From: Leptonema sp964619535
Lineage (GTDB): Bacteria > Spirochaetota > Leptospiria > Leptospirales > Leptonemataceae
DNA length: 64,000 bases
Direction: 5' to 3'
Assembly: GCA_964619535.1 (NCBI GenBank)
Contig: CAZUEX010000001.1
Coordinates: 186,001 to 250,000, forward strand
Below, piece by piece: positions 8,060-18,487 of this stretch (its first letter is position 1; every line of letters starts with the position of its first letter). The position numbers and the translations under genes are program-made. Below the pieces are notes generated by a model. It searched no databases. It worked only from the letters and a program-made list of their open reading frames with translations, and had not been told where the DNA came from.

Positions 8060-11000
8060 GTGTGCAATCATCGGGTCCGGTTTGTGCCGATGGGCCGTGC
8101 CAGGCGCAGGGTGGCGCTTCTTCTGCTCCTGTCGCTGCTCTATACCCTGTTCTATCCCTATACGCCTCTCGTTGCCGAGCCGCGCTTTCGGGAGTTTCAG
8201 GAACACGGTCGGCCTGGAGTCGAGCGTTACGTGAACCGTGCATCCCGTCTTTTGGATGACCAGAGCTGGTCCAGCTACGTGGAAACGGGCGTGGCCCATG
8301 AGCTGGCATTGTGGGAGGCCGATGCCCTCGAAGAGATACAGAAAGCATTGCGACAGAATGAACAGGCAGACCTCAGCGAAGAAAAGCGGCAGTCCGTTGC
8401 CGAGCGCTATGATGCGGATTTTCAAGCAGCTCGCCTGAAGTGGGAGGAGCAGGCATCATCTTATATTGAAGAAGAGCGCGGAGCCTTTCGCGCCCGTCTT
8501 GCCGTGCAGGATTTCAGAGCAGAGCTCGACGACTCGGCCGATCAAAATATCGAGGCCTTCCAGCGCCTTGTCGATGAAGCAGAGCAGGTAACAGCCAGCA
8601 CGGTATCCCTCGATCTTACACTGTGGGATTCCGTGGTCGATGCAGGCCGCGACGCACTGCAAACGGCCTATTACGAAAGCGTCCAGACCAGGATGGACGA
8701 AATCCGCGCGAACCAGAGCCCCATGAGCATGCAGGAGCGACAGGCATTTGAGGCAGAGCTGGATCGCCTGGAAGACGACATCCGTCGCACCTATGAAACG
8801 CAGGAGAACTTTTATCTTTTACAGGGAAGAAACCAGTACATTGCCGTTCATCGTGTAAACGATCTCAGTCTGCGCTACGAGGCAGATGCGGACTCGGCTG
8901 CGGCCATTGCCAGTGCCGTCATTGATTCCGCTGCAGAGGAGGCCGGTGCACAGAGTAACGAGCTTCTGGATGTCCTTGAATCTGGCATGACCGAAGGGAT
9001 GAACCAGGGCACATCCGATGCCATACTGGTCGATCAATGGGAGAGTCAGATTGAGGCCCTGCTTGAATCGGGGCTGTATCGCTGGCAGCAGGCAGAAGAA
9101 GAGTTATACGAAAAGCGCCTTGAGTGGATGAATGCCGCCAGAAAGAGCCGCGAAGAAACAGAGGCAATCTGGAAGAAGAATCATGAACTGTTGAAAAGTC
9201 GCCGCGAGGCATGGCTGAAGCAGGTACAGGATCAGATTGAAGCGGGTCGTGCGGCCTGGGAAAGCAAGCTGCAGGCCTTCTACGAAAGCCGTCACAGTGC
9301 AGAGAAAGAGCTGAGCCGCTTTATCGAAGAAGAGAAGGCCCGTCGAGACGGTACACTTGCTCAGTTAGGCGATATGGTTCGAGGCGGAGGAGCTGCCCTT
9401 GCGCAGGCTAAAGAGTCGTATCGCTTCTTTGCCCGTATGGCCGAGGAGGCTCCGGACGGCCCTGAAGGTTCGCCAGAACGCAGTCTGAAGGAGTTCTATA
9501 TCAGGCAGCGCGATGAAATGGCCCGGACGATCGTTCGGTTCCAGTCTATGCTTGCCGGGGCGGAAAATCGCCTCGATGGCAATATGAACTCTGAGGATCC
9601 ATCCGGAGGCCTGCTGAAGGACAGGCGCCTGTATGCCGGGAATCTTCGCGAAGAGCTGGCAGGGCTTGATGAATCAGATTTTGAAGACGAGCTCAGGTCA
9701 GAGCTTGCAGACGATTCCCGCTGGGAGAAGTATCTTCTGTATCGTCGTGATTTAACCGAATTGATCGAGGCCAATGCGCTGTTTGCCGAACGCACGGAAG
9801 AACTGAAGCAAACCGCCTTTGACCCGGAGGCAGGCACGACCGTTGCCGATCTGCGGCGTCGTGTGGAGTTGCTGGAGGCTCGATTCGACGACCAGAGAAA
9901 GGAGCTTCTGCGCATTATCGATCGCCCGCGAACAGGCATCGATGAGACGGCAGCCCTGACGGCGATTCAACAGGAAATCGAGGACTGGTTTCGCATTTCG
10001 ACAGATCGCAATCTACGTCTGAAAAATCAGGTCCTTGCCTATTTTGATGATGCCTATGCCGGCTACTACCTGAGCGAGAATGACAATGACCCGTATCTGA
10101 TGACGAGGGCCGAGTATGAGTGGGAGCTCCTTCGTCGCGAGCGGGATTACGTGGCAGATCGCTATGAGCGTGCTGCTCTGGTGAAGCGTTATGCCGATCT
10201 GGCAGAGCAGTATGATGCGGCCCTGGAGGTGGCATCGATTACCAGAGAACGTGCCGACGTTGCCCATGCCCGGGAGCTTCTGCTTGAGACGGGCTATCTT
10301 CTTCTAAAGGGAGACCTGGAACACGGCTCTGGCGAAGAGCAGTTTGAAGAGCTCCTGCTATCCCGTGATATCGACGTTGCAGGGATCAGGAAGGCATCCG
10401 AGGCCCTTGTGCAGGAACAGGCACTTCTTGATGAGATTGCCGGTCTTGCACTGTCGGATCTGACTGCCGATGCTGTAGCGAATCTGCGAAAGCGAATCAC
10501 CACCCATATAACGGACTACGATCGCGAGGAACGACACCGTCTTGCCATCCTGGGTGAGCGCCTTTCCGCTCTGTTCAGCCTGGCGGAGGACCGACGTGAG
10601 CCAGCCCTGCTTCAGATCAGGCAGACGGCTGACATGTTGGCCGGGGAGGTTCAGTCCCTGCAGCAGGATTATCGGTTGTCCGATTTCCTGTCTGAACGGG
10701 ACGAGGTCTTTGCCATATTCACAGGCGAATCACTGGCAGACCGAATCGATGATCTATCAAACGCCAGGGCTGCTCTGGAAGCGAATGCCATAGAACTGGC
10801 TCAGGCCAGGAAAAGGCTGGATGCGGCAAAAGCGGAGTACGGTCAGGCCTACACGGACTACCAGATCCTTTCAGGGGCCGATTCGGCCGCTGTTGTGGAC
10901 ATAGAGCTGAAAGAGGCTGCCGCACAGCTTGCCTCTCTGCTGAACGGCATGAAGGATGCGGCCGAAACCAAAACGCCTGAAACGGCCCTTGAAGAACGTT

Positions 11001-14000
11001 ACAGGGAATATTACAGCCTGCTTGCCGAACATGATCAGGCAACGAAGGATCTGGCTTATACAGAAGAGATCCTTTCCGTGCTTTCTGCCGCGGAGGCTGC
11101 AGAAGAGCGTCGGGTCATGCTCAATGCGCTTTTACCGGAACTGTCTTCTGATCTGCATTCCTCGAATGCAGTAAGTCGTGCCGATGCCCTTCTTTCGCAT
11201 CCGGAACTGGTCGTAAGGACCGGGCCAGCGGCCAGCTACGGTATCGTTATACAGGCCTACGACAGCCTTGCCCATGCAAAACAACAGTGGCTGGATCTTT
11301 CCGATCAGCTTGCAGAAGAAAGGGCAAAGGACGAGCCAGATCCCGTTCAAATGGAAAAGCTAAGAGCCGGTCTGTCTCGACTGTCCGATACTGTTGACCG
11401 ATCGATCGAGGTGATAATCGACGGCATTCGCGGAGAGGCAGAGGTGCGGCAGGACCTCCTGCTGGCCTTTCTCAATGACTCTGCTGCTCCCGATATTGCC
11501 GACGATATGTCGGAGTCCGAAGAAAGGCTGACAGAAGAGGCCCTGGGCATTGCTCAGGAGGCTCTGTCCGATCTTGTAACCTTCCTCGAAACCAATCGCC
11601 ACAGAGACTTTGCCGGGCTGCTTGCCGCGGCCAATGCACTTGTGGAGGTTAGACGGCGCCACATCGATACCGGCACCTCGTCTGACTACAGGCAATACAT
11701 CGATCCATCCAGTATAGATGGCCGAGGCTATGAAGTAGCCGTCCTGATTCGTGAATGGCTATTGTCGAACGAAGACTCTATCAATTCTGCAAACGCCGAT
11801 CCAACGTCGGCAAATCCCCTTACAAACGAAGAACGATGGGATGAGTTGATTGCCCATGTGCGGGCCGAGAAAGACCTTGCGGCCAGAGGGGCAGCCCTGC
11901 GATCCGATCTTCCGGTATCGGCAGACGATCCTCGCATCGTGGCTTATCGCAATGCAAGAGAAAGCCTTCTGACCCGGATGCAGGCCGTTTTATCGGCAAA
12001 TGATGATTCGCTTCGCATGACCTATCTTTCACTTTCGGCAGAGGATCGCGAGGTGCTTGGCCGCTATGGTGTGGTCAGCATGACCTCTGCCGAAGAGCTC
12101 CGTCGCAGTCTGAAACAAGCCGAACAGGCCCTGCGCGTGGAGCTTGCCTCGCTTGAAAGCACTTACAGGTCGGTTTACCTGCAGGAGCTTGCGGTTTCTA
12201 CGGGGCGCCAGGCTTCACTGGATGAGCGTGCTCTCGTCAATGTGTGGCGAGACCTGGAAGCCACCGTCCTGACTCTTGGGCGATTAAGGCGGGAGCGCGA
12301 TGCCATACTTGAGAACGGACAGACGCCGTCCGCCGGGCTTCTCAATGAAATCAGCCGTCTTGAAGATCTGCAGGAAGATCTTCGGCAGCAACAGCTTGCA
12401 AAAGAGGCCTCCCTGCGTCAGTCACAGGCCCTTCTGGCAGAGCTGCAAAGCCCCGGATCCTCCGTTGCCCTGCTGGAATCGGCTCTTTCCCTGCTATCGG
12501 TAGAGTATTCACGACAGCTGGTGGTGGCGCAGCTGTTAAGCGGCATGCAGCAGAAGGCCGTGCTGGAATCGGACGAGGTCGATAGCTCTGCCGTCGATGA
12601 GCTGAAGGCCATGATGGGCTTTTATCAAACCGATGCAGACGGACACATCCTGCGTAACGAAGACGGTGAGGGCATTGTCAGCGATGAATTCGCAGAGCTT
12701 GGATTTGACTCCACAAGTTCTATTGACGATATTCTGGCCGGTGGCTGGAATGCGACGCAGCTTGAGGGATGGGCGCGAAGGATACTGTCGTATCTGAGGG
12801 ATCCGTATCGGTCTGAGCGGACTCCACAGAGTATTCGTGTCGCTGCTGCCAGACTGGAATCGTCTTTGATTGAGCTGGCAGCTGCGCGTTCCTTTATCGA
12901 GAAGGCCTGGCAGTGGGATGCGTCGAATCAGGCCTGGGTTGTTGACTCCGAAACGATTCGGCTGGATGCACGTGCGGACGAAGAGCGTTATGCAAAGCTA
13001 CAGACGAAGCTGGCACACTTTGCGGATTTTGAAGCGTCGTTAAAACAGGCGATACTTGAGGCCGGTTCGGATCAGGGCAATGCGGTGGCGGCTGCCCTGG
13101 CCGTTATAGAGAAGCCCGAGAATGCCTACATCTTTCGCCTGTTTGATGGCTACGACAGAGATGGTGCCTTTGACGGCATCTACGATGAGACGATGAAAGG
13201 GCGGGTGCTGCAGCTGTCACAGACGGTGGATCGGCTGCGGCGGCTGCAAAGGGATGCGGCTCTCTATGGAATGGCCGAGAGCTACGGCCTCTATCTTTCT
13301 GACGCATTAACCGGATATGGGGCATCGGCAGGCCTTGTGGCAGCTGATCCCGGTGATTATATCAAAGAGATGCAGGCCCTGGATCCGGGCATTACCAGAG
13401 AAAAGGTAAGGGCTCTTGATGACACGGGTTTCGAGAAGAACATTCGCGCTGCCCTGGATGGTCTGCCTTCTTCAGCCTATCTGTATCGCAGCCACCTGCT
13501 GTCTATAATAGAAAAAAGCCCGCTGCAGGGGGCTGAGCTCAAAGCAGAGCTTCTGTCTGCCATTGATGGCCTTGAGGCCGATATGGTTCACTCTCTTGAA
13601 GCGCTGCTTGGTGAGAGTTTTACGGGCTTTCGAATGCAGGCCGATCTGACATTCACGCCCGGCGTAGAGGAAAGCGTTTCTGCGTTTATCGAACGCTACA
13701 TGCAGCGTACACAGACCACAAGGTCCGTCCTTGCAACGTTTGCGGACGACACGGACCTGTGGGAAGGCAACCTTGATGAAAGAAAAACTGCTCTTCGCGA
13801 GCATTTGCAGGATGAGCTCAGTCATGCTGTATTTACCGGTATCAGAAAGGATCTCTTTGCAATCATAGAAGAGGCCGAGGATTTCAACGCTCTTCGAGAA
13901 GCGATACAGACCTATGCGGAGGAACTGCATGATCCGACAGAGGCCGAGGTTCTTACGGCGAGGGAAACGGTTCTGGTTCGCTTACTGCGAGCGATGCTTG

Positions 14001-17000
14001 CTCTCGGGGATTCGCTCGATACGTTCGATGCAGGTTTGATTCCTGAAGAATTCAGGGAGTTTGTACTGCTCAGGCAGTATGAACGGGCAGAGAATCGTTA
14101 TCAGGAGTTTCTCTCTTTAAAGACATCTGATCTTCAATCTGAACGAGAATCGGCCGTTCTTGATCTTCGCGGCATCGCAGGGGACTTTGCATCATCGATT
14201 CTATTGAGAGATTTTACGCAGTGGCAGGCAGAGCATTCGATAGAGGATTTTCTGAATCAAGCACGTACTGCCCGCAGCGCTCAGGATTATCTGAACGAGT
14301 ACATGCGGGATCGAAATACCTCATCCGATCTATTGCCGGAAGGTGGGAATGCTCTGATCAACCTGGTGATGCAGCAGGAATACTCGCGGCTGGTTGCTGC
14401 CGGTATGCAGGACGGCATCGATGCGCTGGATGAGCGAGACTATCTCTCGGATTTTACCGATCGCATCTATATGGAACGGGTGAAGTCCTTCGCGGACCGC
14501 TCTGGCTTTATCCTGACCGGAAATTTAGAGGAGGATGAGCTGAATTTCCGATCCGTTTTCGATGCCATGCTGGGCGAGGCGAGATACGGCCACGGAGGAT
14601 TGAGTTTCCGTGAACGTCTTGTCGGTGACAATACCCTGGAGTCTTATTTTGACGCTGGCTTTGCCTTTCTCGTTCAGGGGCCGTCGATTGAGATGTATGA
14701 TCCGTTGGCGATTCGTCTTATGCGCAGCAGCGGTGCCCTGAACGAGCCGATCCACTCTGAATCGGTGCTGCCGGACGAATGGATACAGTATCGCACCGAG
14801 CATCCGGATTATGCTGATCTGAAGAGCGTCAATTACCGGACGGTCTTGAAAGAGATATCGGAAGATTTGGAAGCGCCTGTTCTTTATCAGGAGCTGGCCC
14901 GAATCGAAGCCCTGGAACATGCATCTCGTCTGGCCGGATCCGGGCATATGGTCCTTTCTGTGAGTGGGGAAGATCTGGAGCGCCTGATTGATCTGGCCGG
15001 CTACGCAGATGTGGCAGACAGAGATAGCCTTCAGGACGAGGTTAGGCGGTTCTTGTTAGAGCAGGCCTTGCAACAATCTGAGGGATCTTTACAGGATTTT
15101 CTGCGGCAGGATGCCCTTCTGCAGTATCACTATCCAACGGAGTCCGAGAAGGATGCGCTGCAGATCTTTCTTGCTTCAGAAGGCGAGCATGTTGTATCGA
15201 TTGAGACGATCTTTTTCGATAAGCTAAAGCAGTCAGATGGTCGTCTGCGAGAGCTTGCAAAGAATGACCGCGGTGGATTTTTCTATCATCTTATCTATGC
15301 AGGTGATGCGGATTTTTCAGTACCGGCAGAGCTCGTTTCATCGTTTACCGATCTGAAGACAGGCTTCTTTGCGTCACTGACAGACAGGGAAAGACGTTCG
15401 CTGTTAGACCATGCCGATTCGTACAGAAAATACTTTGCAATGCGTTCCTCACAGGAGCTGATTGCAACCGGCATCTTTGAGGGAATCGAAGCCGAAATCT
15501 ATGGTGCCCTGGCTGGATCGGGCATCACCGATGCGGAATTAGCCGAGGCACGCCGATACAGAAGCTCTCTTCTTGTCGCCTTCGTTCGATCACTTTCCGA
15601 GAAGAATGCAGACCAGGAAGTCGTCCTTGCCCATCTTCCTGCCTCTATGCCAGACAACATTCGCGACGATGTATCCGCGGCAATCGTCAGTGCCATCGCG
15701 GATCTGAACCCCGTCTTCGCTCAGATGCTGCGTAAAGAGACGATCCTTCTTGAACGGTTTCTTGCACGGTATCTTGAGTCCGATTCGTTGCGCAATGATC
15801 TTGTAGATCTTTTGAAAGGCGAGGAGGATATCATGGACTTCTCCTCGGGGCATACCTGGCAGCGTGCCATTGCTGAACAGGGCATTGCAGAGACACAATA
15901 CGGACTGCTTTCGCGCATTCAGGCCGACCGACGAGTCCTTGACGTTCTTGCCAGCGATTATCGTCTGAAACAGGCCGTTGCCGGTCGTCTCGCTTCTTTT
16001 GCAACGCAGCGTGGAGATCACGTTTCTCAGAACCGTTTCGTCAACTACCGCACCTACGTCGACGACGGCAGCGGTGCTCTGGAAGCAGAGTACCGGGCCT
16101 ACCTGGCCGATGCCTTAAACGATGATCGCTACCTCGATCCTGACTTTTACGATCTGTCTTCAGCACCTCCGGTCACTGCCGTAAAGACCTACTATGAGTT
16201 CCGGGAGGGCATGCTTCTGCGGGCCCAGGATGCCCTTGACCCAGCAGGGGAAGCCATCGTTGCATCAGAGCTTCCCGGTATGTTTGCCGACGGTTCCTTT
16301 GTGCAGCGTTTAATAAGCGATCGCAACCGAAACGATTCTGAATCGATCACTGTCGGTCAGGCTACCGATGAAGCAGAGGACCGGGTTGTTCAGCTACGCA
16401 GCGTGCAGCGGATCCGCTACGATGCAGGCGTTACAGGAGAAGAGCAGATTACTCAGGCGTACTATGCACACCTGGCCAATCATTATCTGGAATCGTTGAG
16501 TGATCTAAACGAAAGTCTTCGTCACCTGGCCGTGGCTGCTTCTGCAGTCGATGCAGGTACAGATATAAAGGACCGCTTACAGCATCAGCTTGAGTCGGCA
16601 GAGCTCGAAAATCTGGATCTTCTGCGAACCACACTGGACACGGAGCGAACAGCTGCACTGACTCTACAATCAAATACTGCTTCAAGCGCCCAGAACGAAA
16701 TGAGGGCTGGTATTGACGGACTTGAAGAGAGCCTGGCTCAGGCAGAAGAACAGTTCGGAGCCGCAGCCCGTCGCAAACATCTGAAGGCCATGGGGCAGAC
16801 ACTGTATATTGCTCAGGTCTTTGCACCTGTGGCCGAGGAGTTTGAAGCGGCCCGGCAGGACTATGATTCACTGGCAGCTCAGGCCGGCGATCTACAGGAC
16901 GATTACAGCAAGGCCCTTGGCCGGTACACAGAGCATCTCGATGGCATGGGCGCGTGGTGGAGGCGTTTTGACAGTGCTCAGTCTGAAGCGCAGCGTCTTC

Positions 17001-18487
17001 TTTCAGTGAAGGACTATGCAGACACTCCCTATCTGTTCTCGACTATCATGAACTCCACCGAGGAGGACCGTCTTAAAACACTGAAGCAGTATGCAACCGA
17101 TGCTCGCGAAGAGTATCACAGGGCAGGACTGCTCCTGGAACAAACCGATGAGCGGCTAAAGGCGGCTGGTTACAGGGTACAGATTGAAGCGAATCTTGAC
17201 AGATTTGATCGAGTCCTTGCCATTCTTGATCATCCGGATCCTGCAATTGCCGTCTCCGTTACGATACCCTTAACCGAAGACGAAAGGGCGGAGTTAGTCG
17301 AACTGCGTGACCTTGTATACAGGCAATATCGTTTTCTTTCTGTAGAAGAGGCCCGCCAGGCCAGGAACGAAGAGATCGATGCGGACGACATCGACAGGCT
17401 GGAACAACTCGAGAACAGAGAGCTCTACCAGCAGTATGGCACCCTGATCCAGACACGGGCAGAATACATAAAACATACGATGCGTATGATTCGTCTGCAA
17501 AAGGCTCAGGCTCTTGTACAGGCAGAGATCCAGAGTCTCGAGATTGAAGTGGCAGAAAAGCAACAGAGGTTTGAAGAAGCACTGGCACATCATTTCGGCG
17601 ACCCTTCGAACATAGCCGATGCAGGAGAACGCGAAGAGGCCATAGAAGCGCGAAACGCCGTCTATCAGCGTCTTGCGGCTCAGTATGAAGGCGGCGGCAT
17701 GGATTTCTATGATGAAATGTCCTCCTGGTACTGGCTAAGCGGTGACTGGCTCGGTCAATTCGGCAAGCAATCCATGACAGAGCATCTGACGATAACGCCT
17801 GCTCAGATGGGATTGGCAGCGGCCAGTATGCACTATGGCCAGAAAAACACATCGTCATCGGACCGCAGTGCAATCGGTCGATGGCTATCTGAGAAGGCCG
17901 GCAGCGTCTTTTCCGCCTTTGCGGCTTTTTCAAGCCTGTACTTTCGAATGCTAATCGGATTCGGCAATTATGACCGGGCTCATCTGAAATACGGGATTAC
18001 GGTAGCCACATGGGCGCCCGTTGTCTTCTCCTCCCAGGCCAGGATTGGCGAAATCTACGGGAAGCTGACATTGATGCCGTGGCTGGCAGCGGGGCTTCCT
18101 GGTTTGATACTGGCTCTCATAGAAGGGAAGCGCCAGATCGCTGTGGCCGGCGCAGAGCTATCAATGGCTCAGGCCATGGCAATCATCACTGCTTTTAACG
18201 TCAGGGATTATGCAAGTCGTCATCCTGGAACTGCCGTGAAAGAGGTTCTGGATAAACAACGGGAGTATGAATCCGCTAAAGCCAGGCTCGAGTATTTCAC
18301 CAAGGTTCCGGATATGAAAACGTTGAAAGGGCGTCTGCTCAGGTATGGAGAGATGCACGACGATCCGGATTCTGATCTATCCACCGCTCTGTACAGTCTT
18401 ACCGAAGACGATTTGCGCTATCTGGTAGAGGTCAGTGAAGATGGAAACATTACAGCGATCGATTCTACGGGGAAGCGCAGGAATTGA
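8060..18487 (+). CDS. Giant secreted coiled-coil protein, 3475 residues
   Basis: I do not recognise a functional family for certain. Length and style recall the very long Leptospira proteins called 'Lepto_longest' (TIGR04388, named from memory). A GTG start follows a strong GGAGG by 5 nt; an ATG 10 codons later is an alternative. A signal peptide is clear: an RARRR charged region, a Leu-rich core, and a likely cleavage after PLVA (about residue 41). Almost the whole chain is predicted helix rich in Glu, Ala, Leu and Arg, with long coiled coils. A Trp-spaced module lies at residues 326-410. A more hydrophobic C-terminal zone lies at about 3280-3380, followed by a charged tail. No enzyme motif was found. 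The stop overlaps the next gene (TTGA), so the two are coupled or are parts of one polypeptide. Export and a surface or periplasmic location are inferred from the signal peptide only. Confidence 0.85.
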   Translation: MCNHRVRFVPMGRARRRVALLLLLSLLYTLFYPYTPLVAEPRFREFQEHGRPGVERYVNRASRLLDDQSWSSYVETGVAHELALWEADALEEIQKALRQNEQADLSEEKRQSVAERYDADFQAARLKWEEQASSYIEEERGAFRARLAVQDFRAELDDSADQNIEAFQRLVDEAEQVTASTVSLDLTLWDSVVDAGRDALQTAYYESVQTRMDEIRANQSPMSMQERQAFEAELDRLEDDIRRTYETQENFYLLQGRNQYIAVHRVNDLSLRYEADADSAAAIASAVIDSAAEEAGAQSNELLDVLESGMTEGMNQGTSDAILVDQWESQIEALLESGLYRWQQAEEELYEKRLEWMNAARKSREETEAIWKKNHELLKSRREAWLKQVQDQIEAGRAAWESKLQAFYESRHSAEKELSRFIEEEKARRDGTLAQLGDMVRGGGAALAQAKESYRFFARMAEEAPDGPEGSPERSLKEFYIRQRDEMARTIVRFQSMLAGAENRLDGNMNSEDPSGGLLKDRRLYAGNLREELAGLDESDFEDELRSELADDSRWEKYLLYRRDLTELIEANALFAERTEELKQTAFDPEAGTTVADLRRRVELLEARFDDQRKELLRIIDRPRTGIDETAALTAIQQEIEDWFRISTDRNLRLKNQVLAYFDDAYAGYYLSENDNDPYLMTRAEYEWELLRRERDYVADRYERAALVKRYADLAEQYDAALEVASITRERADVAHARELLLETGYLLLKGDLEHGSGEEQFEELLLSRDIDVAGIRKASEALVQEQALLDEIAGLALSDLTADAVANLRKRITTHITDYDREERHRLAILGERLSALFSLAEDRREPALLQIRQTADMLAGEVQSLQQDYRLSDFLSERDEVFAIFTGESLADRIDDLSNARAALEANAIELAQARKRLDAAKAEYGQAYTDYQILSGADSAAVVDIELKEAAAQLASLLNGMKDAAETKTPETALEERYREYYSLLAEHDQATKDLAYTEEILSVLSAAEAAEERRVMLNALLPELSSDLHSSNAVSRADALLSHPELVVRTGPAASYGIVIQAYDSLAHAKQQWLDLSDQLAEERAKDEPDPVQMEKLRAGLSRLSDTVDRSIEVIIDGIRGEAEVRQDLLLAFLNDSAAPDIADDMSESEERLTEEALGIAQEALSDLVTFLETNRHRDFAGLLAAANALVEVRRRHIDTGTSSDYRQYIDPSSIDGRGYEVAVLIREWLLSNEDSINSANADPTSANPLTNEERWDELIAHVRAEKDLAARGAALRSDLPVSADDPRIVAYRNARESLLTRMQAVLSANDDSLRMTYLSLSAEDREVLGRYGVVSMTSAEELRRSLKQAEQALRVELASLESTYRSVYLQELAVSTGRQASLDERALVNVWRDLEATVLTLGRLRRERDAILENGQTPSAGLLNEISRLEDLQEDLRQQQLAKEASLRQSQALLAELQSPGSSVALLESALSLLSVEYSRQLVVAQLLSGMQQKAVLESDEVDSSAVDELKAMMGFYQTDADGHILRNEDGEGIVSDEFAELGFDSTSSIDDILAGGWNATQLEGWARRILSYLRDPYRSERTPQSIRVAAARLESSLIELAAARSFIEKAWQWDASNQAWVVDSETIRLDARADEERYAKLQTKLAHFADFEASLKQAILEAGSDQGNAVAAALAVIEKPENAYIFRLFDGYDRDGAFDGIYDETMKGRVLQLSQTVDRLRRLQRDAALYGMAESYGLYLSDALTGYGASAGLVAADPGDYIKEMQALDPGITREKVRALDDTGFEKNIRAALDGLPSSAYLYRSHLLSIIEKSPLQGAELKAELLSAIDGLEADMVHSLEALLGESFTGFRMQADLTFTPGVEESVSAFIERYMQRTQTTRSVLATFADDTDLWEGNLDERKTALREHLQDELSHAVFTGIRKDLFAIIEEAEDFNALREAIQTYAEELHDPTEAEVLTARETVLVRLLRAMLALGDSLDTFDAGLIPEEFREFVLLRQYERAENRYQEFLSLKTSDLQSERESAVLDLRGIAGDFASSILLRDFTQWQAEHSIEDFLNQARTARSAQDYLNEYMRDRNTSSDLLPEGGNALINLVMQQEYSRLVAAGMQDGIDALDERDYLSDFTDRIYMERVKSFADRSGFILTGNLEEDELNFRSVFDAMLGEARYGHGGLSFRERLVGDNTLESYFDAGFAFLVQGPSIEMYDPLAIRLMRSSGALNEPIHSESVLPDEWIQYRTEHPDYADLKSVNYRTVLKEISEDLEAPVLYQELARIEALEHASRLAGSGHMVLSVSGEDLERLIDLAGYADVADRDSLQDEVRRFLLEQALQQSEGSLQDFLRQDALLQYHYPTESEKDALQIFLASEGEHVVSIETIFFDKLKQSDGRLRELAKNDRGGFFYHLIYAGDADFSVPAELVSSFTDLKTGFFASLTDRERRSLLDHADSYRKYFAMRSSQELIATGIFEGIEAEIYGALAGSGITDAELAEARRYRSSLLVAFVRSLSEKNADQEVVLAHLPASMPDNIRDDVSAAIVSAIADLNPVFAQMLRKETILLERFLARYLESDSLRNDLVDLLKGEEDIMDFSSGHTWQRAIAEQGIAETQYGLLSRIQADRRVLDVLASDYRLKQAVAGRLASFATQRGDHVSQNRFVNYRTYVDDGSGALEAEYRAYLADALNDDRYLDPDFYDLSSAPPVTAVKTYYEFREGMLLRAQDALDPAGEAIVASELPGMFADGSFVQRLISDRNRNDSESITVGQATDEAEDRVVQLRSVQRIRYDAGVTGEEQITQAYYAHLANHYLESLSDLNESLRHLAVAASAVDAGTDIKDRLQHQLESAELENLDLLRTTLDTERTAALTLQSNTASSAQNEMRAGIDGLEESLAQAEEQFGAAARRKHLKAMGQTLYIAQVFAPVAEEFEAARQDYDSLAAQAGDLQDDYSKALGRYTEHLDGMGAWWRRFDSAQSEAQRLLSVKDYADTPYLFSTIMNSTEEDRLKTLKQYATDAREEYHRAGLLLEQTDERLKAAGYRVQIEANLDRFDRVLAILDHPDPAIAVSVTIPLTEDERAELVELRDLVYRQYRFLSVEEARQARNEEIDADDIDRLEQLENRELYQQYGTLIQTRAEYIKHTMRMIRLQKAQALVQAEIQSLEIEVAEKQQRFEEALAHHFGDPSNIADAGEREEAIEARNAVYQRLAAQYEGGGMDFYDEMSSWYWLSGDWLGQFGKQSMTEHLTITPAQMGLAAASMHYGQKNTSSSDRSAIGRWLSEKAGSVFSAFAAFSSLYFRMLIGFGNYDRAHLKYGITVATWAPVVFSSQARIGEIYGKLTLMPWLAAGLPGLILALIEGKRQIAVAGAELSMAQAMAIITAFNVRDYASRHPGTAVKEVLDKQREYESAKARLEYFTKVPDMKTLKGRLLRYGEMHDDPDSDLSTALYSLTEDDLRYLVEVSEDGNITAIDSTGKRRN

